Of a DNA stretch of 46,883 bases, positions 34,340-42,644 are shown one piece after another. A model generated the notes under the pieces. The model was given only the letters and a program-made list of their open reading frames with translations. It did no database searches and was not told where the DNA came from. Both the position numbers and the translations under genes were made by a program. Where the stretch lies: contig JBMHDM010000022.1 of the NCBI GenBank assembly GCA_049889395.1, positions 1 through 46,883 on the forward strand, written 5' to 3'. This DNA is from UBA3537 sp049889395. GTDB lineage: Bacteria; Bacteroidota; Bacteroidia; Flavobacteriales; Flavobacteriaceae. Position 1 is the stretch's first letter; every line of letters begins with the position of its first letter.

Positions 34340-37249
34340 TTAGTCGATTATAGCTTCATAAATCAGCCGTTGTATTTCGGTTCGAATATTGTATTTGAGT
34401 AAGCGATTATTTTTTGATTCAGGGTACGTTCTATTTGACAAAAATACATAAATAATTTCTTCATCTGGGTCGGCCCAAGCATAGGTTCCAGTAAACCCAG
34501 AATGCCCAAAACTATTCATTGATAAGCAACCACAAGTGGGGCCATCATCTTTCAGCTGGGGCTTATCAAAACCTACGCCGCGACGGTTTTCTTGATCGCA
34601 ATAGTGACACGTATTAAATATATCAATTGTATTGGATTTTAAATATGTTTCTCCGCCGTAAGATCCCTTTTGAAGATACATTTGCATAATTTTAGAAACG
34701 TCATTTGCATTGCTAAATAATCCTGCGTGTCCCCCAACACCGTTTTGCATTGCAGCTCCCATATCGTGTACGTGACCATGAATCTTTTGAAATCTAAAAT
34801 AATCATCTTCTTCGGTGGGTGGAATTTGAGATTTTTCAAAAATATCTAAGGGGTTGTAAGTTGCTATGTTTACCCCCATAGGATTGTAAAATTGCTGTTG
34901 AATTAATTTATCTAAGGTTATCCCATAATGATTCTCTATGATTTGTTTTAAAAAGTAATATGGTAGATCGCTATAACGGTACTCTTTTTCTTGTAATAAG
35001 TCAGATTTTAAAATGTTTTGTTGAATGGTATCTGTAAAATCTTTTCTAAGATAAGTGTTGTCTGAAATTTTAAGAGGAAAATTAGCGGTCTTTTTGGGGC
35101 TAAAAAATTCCGAATTAGGCTTTAGTGTCAAGGAGTCTAGTGTAGATTTATAAAATGGAATCCATGGTTTTAGTTGGGCAAAATGAGATAACATCTCCAA
35201 TAAACTTATTTCAGATTTATTAGAGTTTTTGAATTCTGGAAGTAATTCGCCAAGAGATGTATTTAAATCGATATTAACGTCATCTAACAACGCCATGAAC
35301 AACGGTAGGGTGGATAATATTTTTGTTAGTGATGCCACGTCATAAAGATCATTTGATTGAACGGAATTAATCTTGGCATATGTGTGATATCCATAACTCT
35401 TATCATAAATAACTTTACCGTGTCGCGCTACCATCAACTGAATTCCAGGGGTCATCTGATTTTCAATGGCATAATTGGCCAAAGAATCAATACGTTCTAG
35501 TTTATGACTATTCATTCCTACACTTTCTGGAATTCCATAGGACAGTCTATCAAGCGTTTTAGTTTTGATACCCAGGCCCTCACTAAGGTTTAAGTTATTT
35601 ATACTTACGGGTAGTTGGCCTTTTGCCGCGATAGCCCCAAAAATAAGTTGTGCAGCAGTACGTTGAGAAATTATACTATTCTGATAGGCTACTAATAGTC
35701 CATCGATGTTAACAATCGATTTGAGTTCATTCAATGCATATGGCTTAGCGAAAACTGATAAAATAAGTTCATTGGATCGAGCAATTTCTTGTAACCAAAC
35801 CAACTCTTTATTGGAAAACTTATGGGATTTCCAAGGGTTATCATTAGATTTATGAAACCCTATTATTACGGTATTAAATGCTTTTAGTTCTTGAATTATA
35901 TCGGCTAAGTTTTTAGATTCTACCTTAGTTATGGAGCCATATTGCTGTAACATATTGAAAAAATCATCCCCTGAATCATCTCCCATACTCACATAAGCGA
36001 TGCGTCTTAATTCCAGGTCTTTCAATGGCAGTAGCGATTTTGAGTTTTTCACTAAAGTGAGTGCATTTTCCATTAATTTTTCATGCAGAACGATGTCTTT
36101 ATTTCGATTTAAATCTGAAATTAGATCTTCAATATCAATTGGTTTGTAAAGATGGAGTCCTACTTTGTATTTGGCAGACAAAATCTTTTTGACTGAATGG
36201 GCTAAACGTTCTTCTGAAATTAGTCCATCTTTGTAAGCTTTTTGAATTCGCTCTGATCCCTTTTTCACATCTTTAGACATTAATAATACGTCATTTCCAG
36301 CCAGAAAAGCTTGTAAGTCAATTTCTTCAGAGGAACTGAAATTTGTCACCCCTTTCATATCTAAAGCGTCGGTGAAAATCAATCCTTTGAATTTTAATCT
36401 TTTTTTCAAATAATTAGTTACGATATTTTTTGATAATGACGAAGGATAATTCTTTTTGTATTCCAAACTAGGCACATTCAAATGCGCCACCATAACACTT
36501 GACAATCCTTTGGAAATCAGTTTTTTATAAGGATAAAGCTCTACGTTTTCAATACGTTTTTTTGAAAATGTTACAGTCGGCAAAACTTTATGTGAATCCA
36601 TATCGGTATCGCCATGACCAGGGAAATGTTTGGCAGTAGCCAAAACCCCAGAAGCTTGCATGCCTTGCATAAACGCCAAGGAATGTTCTGTGACTTTAAA
36701 TTTATTTTGACCAAACGAACGATTACCAATTATGGGATTATTGGGATTGGTATTAATATCGACCACTGGCGCAAAATTGAAATGGACGCCCAAACGTTTA
36801 CAATGTTCACCGATGTACCGACCCGTTTGCCGTATCAAGTTAAGATCTTTAATAGCCCCCAAAGTCATATTCCATGGAAAAGCGTATGTAGAGTCCAAAC
36901 GCATGCGCAACCCCCACTCAGCATCCATACCTACAAGAAGAGGAATATGAGATGTGGCTTGTAATTCATTATTTAATTTGGCTTGACGTATGGGGCCACC
37001 GTTGGAGTAGATTACACCACCAATGTGTTGATTTTTAATCAAGTTTAGCAATTTTGACTTTTGAAGATTTTTTTCTTCAGAAAAGGCCTGTACCATGAAA
37101 AGCTGACCAACTCGTTCTTTAAGAGTCAAGGCGTTATACATACTATCCACCCATTGATTTTGAGCTTTGTAATCGGCTGTTGCTAATGGAGATTGTGCTG
37201 ACAGGAGGTAACTACCACAACAACATAAAATAGTGAAAAAAAAACGCAT
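34340..37249 (-). CDS. fused glycoside hydrolase family 3 / serine beta-lactamase-like protein
   Basis: A 969-residue exported protein with a signal peptide to about residue 19. Residues 30-370 form a GH3 domain of NagZ type, with KHFPGHGDTDMDSHK at 207-221 and nucleophile D294 in IFTDALDM. Residues 385-560 are a GH3 C-terminal-like domain. Residues 575-965 are a class C beta-lactamase/serine hydrolase domain, with SLTK at 640-643 and a YSD-type motif in YRYSDLPYYF near 765. The pairing suggests periplasmic peptidoglycan turnover, removing GlcNAc and acting on peptide or ester bonds. It shares a transcript with bshA. Confidence 0.9.
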   Translation of the reverse strand: MRFFFTILCCCGSYLLSAQSPLATADYKAQNQWVDSMYNALTLKERVGQLFMVQAFSEEKNLQKSKLLNLIKNQHIGGVIYSNGGPIRQAKLNNELQATSHIPLLVGMDAEWGLRMRLDSTYAFPWNMTLGAIKDLNLIRQTGRYIGEHCKRLGVHFNFAPVVDINTNPNNPIIGNRSFGQNKFKVTEHSLAFMQGMQASGVLATAKHFPGHGDTDMDSHKVLPTVTFSKKRIENVELYPYKKLISKGLSSVMVAHLNVPSLEYKKNYPSSLSKNIVTNYLKKRLKFKGLIFTDALDMKGVTNFSSSEEIDLQAFLAGNDVLLMSKDVKKGSERIQKAYKDGLISEERLAHSVKKILSAKYKVGLHLYKPIDIEDLISDLNRNKDIVLHEKLMENALTLVKNSKSLLPLKDLELRRIAYVSMGDDSGDDFFNMLQQYGSITKVESKNLADIIQELKAFNTVIIGFHKSNDNPWKSHKFSNKELVWLQEIARSNELILSVFAKPYALNELKSIVNIDGLLVAYQNSIISQRTAAQLIFGAIAAKGQLPVSINNLNLSEGLGIKTKTLDRLSYGIPESVGMNSHKLERIDSLANYAIENQMTPGIQLMVARHGKVIYDKSYGYHTYAKINSVQSNDLYDVASLTKILSTLPLFMALLDDVNIDLNTSLGELLPEFKNSNKSEISLLEMLSHFAQLKPWIPFYKSTLDSLTLKPNSEFFSPKKTANFPLKISDNTYLRKDFTDTIQQNILKSDLLQEKEYRYSDLPYYFLKQIIENHYGITLDKLIQQQFYNPMGVNIATYNPLDIFEKSQIPPTEEDDYFRFQKIHGHVHDMGAAMQNGVGGHAGLFSNANDVSKIMQMYLQKGSYGGETYLKSNTIDIFNTCHYCDQENRRGVGFDKPQLKDDGPTCGCLSMNSFGHSGFTGTYAWADPDEEIIYVFLSNRTYPESKNNRLLKYNIRTEIQRLIYEAIID

Positions 37250-37390
37250 AGGATAGGTTTGTAATATGTAGGTAAATTCTACACCAAAATACTATTTTTT
37301 TTAAAAATAATTACTACCGTAAAATATTTTTGAGCTGAAAAAATTAATTTTCAGTAAAACTTTGGTAAAAATAGTGAGGCCATTACTTTT

Positions 37391-37876
37391 TCATTTGAAA
37401 AACCGGGCATGCCAGCTCTCTGAAGCTGGAACTTCCCAAAATTCTAAAAACTCTGCTTTTGTTTGAACCAAGTTGTTAAACACAATAGTTTTGGAAGATA
37501 CAGCCCTATCTTTGGCCATTTTTTTAAAGTCATTAAGTGATTTGTAAGCAATATAGTCCCCTTGTTTGTAAGACACATTCAGTTTATCGAGCAAATCTAT
37601 ACCATAATTTTGTTCTATCTCTTGGATGAATCTGACACAAGCATCAATGGAACACCCTGTTGGTTGATTTTGATTTTGATCCAATCCAATGATAATGAAG
37701 CGTTTGTATTTAATTTCAAACCCAGATTTAAGATCTGAACCGTGGGCAGTCCATGTGGTTAAAAAAGTAGATATCAGTTCATAAATTTCTAAAAGTTCGG
37801 AATCTGAAAAGGATCGATTAGATTGATAAATCCAAAGTCGAGATGATTCTGAAAGATCTCTAAATTCTACAAGCAT
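37391..37876 (-). CDS. conserved 161-aa protein of unknown function
   Basis: I do not assign a function. Proteins of this appearance are often called 'ABC transporter ATPase' in flavobacterial genomes, but there is no Walker A, Walker B or ABC signature, so that label would be wrong. Visible features are a soluble mixed alpha/beta sequence, HGSDLKSGFEIKYKRFIIIG, GCSIDACVRFIQEIEQNYGI (a possible conserved CxxxxC), and no signal or membrane segment. It begins two bases after the Fe-S protein gene and is the last gene of a five-gene operon. Confidence 0.7.
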   Translation of the reverse strand: MLVEFRDLSESSRLWIYQSNRSFSDSELLEIYELISTFLTTWTAHGSDLKSGFEIKYKRFIIIGLDQNQNQPTGCSIDACVRFIQEIEQNYGIDLLDKLNVSYKQGDYIAYKSLNDFKKMAKDRAVSSKTIVFNNLVQTKAEFLEFWEVPASESWHARFFK

Positions 37877-37878
37877 AG

Positions 37879-38667
37879 CTATAAATCTTCAGCATTAGCA
37901 ATCAGCTCTGCCACATCAGTAACCTGTATTTTACCTTCAGCTTTATTTTTTACACCGTCGGTCATCATGGTATTACAAAAAGGACAAGCTGCAGCAATTA
38001 TATCTGGTTGGACTTTAATGGCTTGTTCGGTTCTTTCGATATTTATTTCTTTGTGACCAGGTTCTGCATCTTTGAACATTTGAGCACCTCCTGCTCCGCA
38101 GCATAATCCTTTTTTTCTGCAGTTTTTCATTTCCACAAGTTCTGCATCTAATTTTTTTATTAGATCTCTGGGTGCTTCATACACATCATTTGCTCGGCCT
38201 AAATAACAAGGGTCGTGAAACGTAATTCGCTTACCTTTGAATTTACCACCTTCGATAGAAAGTTTTCCCTCATCTAATAATGATTTCAAAAATTGGGTGT
38301 GGTGTAACACTTCGTAATGACCACCGAGATTAGGGTATTCATTTTTGAGCGTGTTAAAACAATGAGGACAGGCGGTTACAATTTTTTTTACGGAATATCC
38401 ATTCATAATCTCAATATTTGTCACCGCTTGCATTTGGAACAAAAATTCGTTTCCAGCACGTTTTGCAGGATCGCCGGTACAACTTTCTTCAGCGCCAAGA
38501 ACAGCAAAGTTGATTTCAGCTTTATTTAAAATTTTGACTAGCGCCTTTGTAATTTTTTTTGCTCTGTCGTCAAAACTCCCGGCACAACCAACCCAAAATA
38601 AAACGTCAGGGGTCATGCCTTTGGCATGCAGTTCTGCAACGGTTGGTACTTTAAGAGATTCGCTCAT
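37879..38667 (-). CDS. CCG-domain (Fe-S) oxidoreductase subunit, GlpC/HdrD-like
   Basis: A 262-residue cytoplasmic protein with two CCG-type repeats that bind a non-canonical [4Fe-4S] centre. Candidate cysteines are C28, C63, C100 and C103 (CPHC) in the first half, and C154, C189-C190 (CCGAGG) and C228/C231 (CPFC) in the second. Proteins like this form redox units with membrane ferredoxin-like partners. The membrane Fe-S protein two genes upstream is the likely partner, giving a HdrDE- or GlpBC-like quinone-linked module split over two genes. Substrate is unknown. Confidence 0.88.
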   Translation of the reverse strand: MSESLKVPTVAELHAKGMTPDVLFWVGCAGSFDDRAKKITKALVKILNKAEINFAVLGAEESCTGDPAKRAGNEFLFQMQAVTNIEIMNGYSVKKIVTACPHCFNTLKNEYPNLGGHYEVLHHTQFLKSLLDEGKLSIEGGKFKGKRITFHDPCYLGRANDVYEAPRDLIKKLDAELVEMKNCRKKGLCCGAGGAQMFKDAEPGHKEINIERTEQAIKVQPDIIAAACPFCNTMMTDGVKNKAEGKIQVTDVAELIANAEDL

Positions 38668-38679
38668 GGATTTTTAGTA

Positions 38680-39120
38680 TTATTTTCCGTCATCAAAAAC
38701 TTGTATAGTCACTTCTTTTTCTACAAGATCTGTAAATTTACCACGATATCTTGTGGCTTTAACTAGATGATTATCAATCCAATGATAATTTCCTCCTCTT
38801 GGTTTTCCCATCAGTAAAGTGTGATATTTAAAACCGTGTGTGTTTAGCCATGTTTCGGTTACTTTTCTATGATCTTCGGTCCTTGAAGTGAAAAAACAGA
38901 TCATGTGACCGTTATCGTACCATTTGTTACAGGTGAGTTTCGCATCTTCGAATGGAAGACAGGTGGCCATACGTTCTGGTTCTTCGTTTGGAACGTCTTC
39001 AGTAATGGTCCCGTCGATATCTATAAGATAATTTTTGATCCCTTCTGGCAGAACTGGGCTAATTAGTTCGCCATCTTCAACTTTTTGATGTAATAATTCA
39101 TCTGCTTCTTCTCTTTTCAT
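38680..39120 (-). CDS. HAD-like hydrolase-type protein, 146 aa
   Basis: The protein carries the first HAD motif LIDIDGTIT (DxDGT at 34-38), a second-motif-like ICFFTSRTEDHRKVTE and an acidic/lysine-containing tail. The order fits a small, capless HAD phosphatase or nucleotidase. Homologues in flavobacteria are commonly labelled 'phosphoheptose isomerase', which the sequence does not support. It lies between two Fe-S protein genes with gaps of 16 and 12 bases. Confidence 0.75.
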   Translation of the reverse strand: MKREEADELLHQKVEDGELISPVLPEGIKNYLIDIDGTITEDVPNEEPERMATCLPFEDAKLTCNKWYDNGHMICFFTSRTEDHRKVTETWLNTHGFKYHTLLMGKPRGGNYHWIDNHLVKATRYRGKFTDLVEKEVTIQVFDDGK

Positions 39121-39136
39121 ATTTTGATTAATTATT

Positions 39137-40429
39137 TTATTCGTTTTTCCAGTTTAGTCTATCCATTTGATTATAAGGCCACGGTGCACCATTATTTTCA
39201 ATATTGGTCATCATGGTATTGAGTTCTGTTGGGGCAGCACTTTGTTCCATGACCAAATAGCGCCGCATGTCCAAAATGATAGATAATGGATTGATACTCA
39301 CGGGACAAGCTTCCACACAGGCATTACAGCTAGTGCACGCCCATAACTCCTCAGGGGTGATGTAATCGCCCAACAGTTGCTTGTCATCAGCTTTAAATTT
39401 ACCGTTATTATTATCTAAAATTTGTCCAACTTCCTCAAGTCGATCTCGGGTGTCCATCATAATCTTTCTGGGCGATAGTTTTTTTCCAGTTTGATTGGCC
39501 GGACATTCACTCGTACATCGGCCACATTCGGTACAAGTGTATGCATTCAAAAGTTGTATTCTATTTAAATCAAAAATATCACTAGCGCCAAATTTTTCTA
39601 CTTCACCAGCAGAGTCTTCAGTCATGGCGTATGGATCAGCATCGGGGTCCATCATAAGTTTAACTTCATTTGTAACCGAATCTAAGTTATCTAGTTGTCC
39701 GTTCGGCGTGAGTCGCCCATAGTATGTATTTGGAAAGGCCAATAATATGTGAAGATGTTTGGAGTAATATAAATAGTTCAGAAAGAATAAGATTCCTACA
39801 ATGTGTAACCACCAAGCGGTTCGTTCAATAGTGTGAAGCGGTAAACCTTCGAAATAGGGTGCCATAAATTGACTGATAATGTTCCCAGAGTTCATGGCTT
39901 GAAATTGAACATCAGTTGCGTTCATGATTATAAAAAGCGCCATCAAAACGATTTCAAAATATAGAATAAAATTACCATCTTGCTTGGGCCAACCTTCCAT
40001 CTCTGGGCTTAAAAATCGTTTCAAACGGATTCCATTTCTTCTGATCCAAAAAATAATGACCGCTATAAATACAAGAACTGCAAGAATTTCAAATGTTCCG
40101 ATAAGGATACCATAAATGGAGCCAAGTGAAGAAAAAATTCGGTGTGTCCCAAACAATCCATCAATAATAATTTCTAAAACTTCGATATTTATGATTATAA
40201 AACCTAAGTAGACGACAATGTGTAGGATACCAGATATGGGGCGTGTGATCATTTTACTTTGCCCCAATGCCACTCTGGCCATGTTAGCCCAGCGATCTTT
40301 TGTCGGTCCTTCAATGTCAACAGACTTCCCAAGTTTTATATTACGACGGAGTTTGTTTAAATTTTGAACAAAAAACCCTATGCCTCCAGTTAAAATTAAT
40401 CCAAAAAGAATATTTGGTAAATAAGCCAT
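39137..40429 (-). CDS. membrane (Fe-S) protein with dicluster ferredoxin domain
   Basis: A 430-residue protein with about five to six transmembrane helices in residues 5-230, including His-rich pairs such as HIVVYLG and HIVGILFFLN that could ligate heme b. A cytoplasmic 4Fe-4S dicluster domain follows, with CTECGRCTSECP (299-310) and CTSCNACVEACP (365-376). The architecture is that of HdrE/NarI-like cytochromes fused to ferredoxin domains and fits electron exchange with menaquinone. It starts nine bases after the MCE gene ends and is probably the partner of the CCG protein. Confidence 0.88.
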   Translation of the reverse strand: MAYLPNILFGLILTGGIGFFVQNLNKLRRNIKLGKSVDIEGPTKDRWANMARVALGQSKMITRPISGILHIVVYLGFIIINIEVLEIIIDGLFGTHRIFSSLGSIYGILIGTFEILAVLVFIAVIIFWIRRNGIRLKRFLSPEMEGWPKQDGNFILYFEIVLMALFIIMNATDVQFQAMNSGNIISQFMAPYFEGLPLHTIERTAWWLHIVGILFFLNYLYYSKHLHILLAFPNTYYGRLTPNGQLDNLDSVTNEVKLMMDPDADPYAMTEDSAGEVEKFGASDIFDLNRIQLLNAYTCTECGRCTSECPANQTGKKLSPRKIMMDTRDRLEEVGQILDNNNGKFKADDKQLLGDYITPEELWACTSCNACVEACPVSINPLSIILDMRRYLVMEQSAAPTELNTMMTNIENNGAPWPYNQMDRLNWKNE

Positions 40430-40438
40430 ATGAAACGG

Positions 40439-41416
40439 TTAATCTTTTGGTGTTTTGTTTGAGTCTTTCGAGTAGGGTTTCGGCTTTTTGCCAAATAAAG
40501 AAAAGTGGACATATCGTTTTGGGTTCAATTTCATGTCTTCTAAAAGTAATTCCAGCTGACCCAAAGCGCCCTCTAAATTATTGTATAAATTATCGTCTTT
40601 AATGAGTTTACCGACGGAGCCTTGACCCTCATCTATCCCTTTTAACAAATTATCAAAATTATTAATAGTAGATTGTAGACCATTTATTGTTTCTTTCAAA
40701 TTGGCTTCAACTAATGTGTTACTAACACCAGAGAGATCATTCGAAATTTTGTCGAAATTGGTTAGGGTGTTAGTAATTGAATTTTTATTATCATCAATAA
40801 GGCCTTGAAGCGCGTCAGAGGTATCTTCAAATGATGCAATGGTTTGCTCCAATTGTGCTAAACTCCCTTTTATATTAGATTTGGTTTGCTCGTCAAATAT
40901 GCTATTTACATTTTTCAATAAATCATCTGCACTAACCATGGCGGATTCTATCTTTTCTTGAAGGGGTGTTAAACGTTGATTAACAAGATCGGTTAGACCA
41001 GGCTTAATATCGGATTTGAGAACATCACCAGATTCAACATTGGCAACGCCATCATTGGCGGGCACAATAGCTATTGCTTTGCCTCCGATAAGCCCGGATT
41101 CGTAAAGTTCGGCCTTACTGTTTTTTGAAAATTTAAAATCATTGTCGATAAGCATCTCAACTTCCAATTGACCGCTTCCATCTTCTGTAAAACGGATGTC
41201 TTTCACCTTTCCAACAACATGTCCATTGATCGTTACTGATGCCGATACAGCTAGCCCCTCAACATTGTCATAGATAGCTGTAATCTTTCTGGAATCACTC
41301 AACAAGTTTTCTCCTTTTAGGTAATTAAAAATGAATATAAATAGAACTATACCTGATAGGACTAAAACAGCTGTTTTTATTTCTTTAGATAATTTCAAAT
41401 AAATGGGTTTTGACAT
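40439..41416 (-). CDS. MCE/MlaD-domain lipid transport protein
   Basis: A 325-residue protein with one N-terminal membrane anchor (about residues 13-30: AVLVLSGIVLFIFIFNYL), an MCE domain (about 37-118, DNVEGLAVSASVTINGHVVGKVKDI), and a long helical, coiled-coil-like tail (about 150-300). MlaD-type proteins anchor phospholipid transport across the periplasm between the two membranes. No permease or ATPase (MlaE/F) is nearby. A -7 box lies only four bases before the ATG, so the mRNA may be leaderless. Four further genes follow closely. Confidence 0.9.
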   Translation of the reverse strand: MSKPIYLKLSKEIKTAVLVLSGIVLFIFIFNYLKGENLLSDSRKITAIYDNVEGLAVSASVTINGHVVGKVKDIRFTEDGSGQLEVEMLIDNDFKFSKNSKAELYESGLIGGKAIAIVPANDGVANVESGDVLKSDIKPGLTDLVNQRLTPLQEKIESAMVSADDLLKNVNSIFDEQTKSNIKGSLAQLEQTIASFEDTSDALQGLIDDNKNSITNTLTNFDKISNDLSGVSNTLVEANLKETINGLQSTINNFDNLLKGIDEGQGSVGKLIKDDNLYNNLEGALGQLELLLEDMKLNPKRYVHFSLFGKKPKPYSKDSNKTPKD

Positions 41417-41420
41417 CTCA

Positions 41421-41428
41421 CAAAGCTA
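41421..41428 (-). promoter_or_regulatory. -7 box immediately upstream of the MCE gene
   Basis: Minus-strand TAGCTTTG is an exact TAnnTTTG match. It ends four bases before the ATG at 41416, so transcription would begin at or next to the start codon. The gap to the upstream amidase gene is 53 bases. Confidence 0.4.
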
Positions 41429-41469
41429 ACAATTATTTTAGATAAATGCGCTTTTATTTGTTGATGATT

Positions 41470-42531
41470 TTAAGGCGTTTTTAAAGGAATTCTTTCACCA
41501 TCATCAAAGGCAACAATAAATGAAGAAGTGTAGCCCACATTAACGGCTTGTTGTTTTAGAGATTGGGCTTCCTTGTAATTGGATGTTTCGCCGTAAAAAT
41601 AGCGATATAAATTATTAGTTTTGTTTCTGTATATGGGGCTCAGTCCTTTAAAGTTATATGATTTAGTAGCTAATTTTTTTGAACTGGCTGAAATTTGAAC
41701 TTTATAAGTGATAGCGCTAGGTTCTGGAACAGAATCTTCCAGTAAGTTTTGATTCACTAAATCTAAATTCAAACTCGATCTGTATTCCAAAATAGCATCA
41801 GAAATGCTTTTTGATATTTCTTTTTTGCCGCGTTGAGAATTAAGGTAATCTCCCTCTTTTTTATTGGTTATAAATCCTGTCTCAATTAAAACACTTGGCA
41901 TGTAGGTGTTATGCAAAACCCAGAATCCAGCTTGTTTTACCCCCCTGTTCTTACGTCTGAGTTTTGTGGTAAAATTATTTTGGATGTGACTGGCCAACAT
42001 GATACTTTGGTCCAAATAATCTTCTTGTAACAGAGTCAAGCCAATGAATGATTCTGGAGAACTGGGATTGAATCCTTCATAATTTAACTCGTAATCCTCT
42101 TCCATAAATATAACTTCATTTTCTTGTTGAGCAACTCGAAAGTTGGAGTCATTTCTATGAAGCCCCAAAACGTATGTTTCTGTACCATGCGCTTGGGTGT
42201 TGTGTGCATTACAATGAATTGAAACAAACAAATCGGCATCTGCTTTATTTGCAATAGCGGCTCGCTGTCTGAGTTCTAAAAAAATATCAGATTTTCGAGT
42301 GTAAATAACCTTGATATTTTCATCAGATTCTAAATTTTTACCAACCCTCAAAGCTATATCTAGAGCAATGTCTTTCTCTTTGTAGCCATAGGAAGTTGGT
42401 CGGCCAGGGTCCATACCACCATGTCCCGCATCCAAAACAACTACAAAAGATTTGGTACTATTTTTGAGTTGTGAAAAGGAAATCAATCCAATAAAACACA
42501 GTAGGATTGTTAAAAAAGATTTAATTTGCAT
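41470..42531 (-). CDS. N-acetylmuramoyl-L-alanine amidase with SPOR-like tail
   Basis: A 353-residue exported Amidase_3 enzyme that cuts the bond between MurNAc and the stem peptide. A signal peptide covers residues 1-20. Zinc ligands are visible: H37 in VVLDAGHGGMDPG, E52 in YKEKDIALDIA, H106 or H110 in SIHCNAH, and the catalytic glutamate in LIETGFITN. The C-terminal 75 residues (YKVQISASSKK through GYTSSFIVAFDDG) look like a SPOR domain that targets denuded septal glycan. It is divergent from lptD. Confidence 0.92.
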   Translation of the reverse strand: MQIKSFLTILLCFIGLISFSQLKNSTKSFVVVLDAGHGGMDPGRPTSYGYKEKDIALDIALRVGKNLESDENIKVIYTRKSDIFLELRQRAAIANKADADLFVSIHCNAHNTQAHGTETYVLGLHRNDSNFRVAQQENEVIFMEEDYELNYEGFNPSSPESFIGLTLLQEDYLDQSIMLASHIQNNFTTKLRRKNRGVKQAGFWVLHNTYMPSVLIETGFITNKKEGDYLNSQRGKKEISKSISDAILEYRSSLNLDLVNQNLLEDSVPEPSAITYKVQISASSKKLATKSYNFKGLSPIYRNKTNNLYRYFYGETSNYKEAQSLKQQAVNVGYTSSFIVAFDDGERIPLKTP

Positions 42532-42589
42532 ATGAATTAAAACGATTATGTTTGATGCGCTTATGAATCAAAATCACGATAAATATCCG

Positions 42590-42597
42590 TAACTTTG
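42590..42597 (+). promoter_or_regulatory. -7 promoter box of lptD
   Basis: TAACTTTG matches TAnnTTTG exactly, 47 bases before the TTG start at 42645. No good -33 element was seen. Confidence 0.45.
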
Positions 42598-42644
42598 AAT
42601 TTTCAAAAATCAAGCCATACTACACAAAAATACGTTTAAAAGCA

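Noticed and set aside
37335..37354. AT-rich inverted repeat (CTGAAAA ... TTTTCAG) between the unknown gene and the GH3 fusion
   Set aside because: Could be a weak terminator or operator, but the stem is short and AT-only apart from its ends, and no T-tract follows on the minus strand; not enough to call.
37250..37390. Gap upstream of the GH3 fusion searched for a -7 box
   Set aside because: No exact TAnnTTTG on the minus strand was found, so I cannot place a promoter there.
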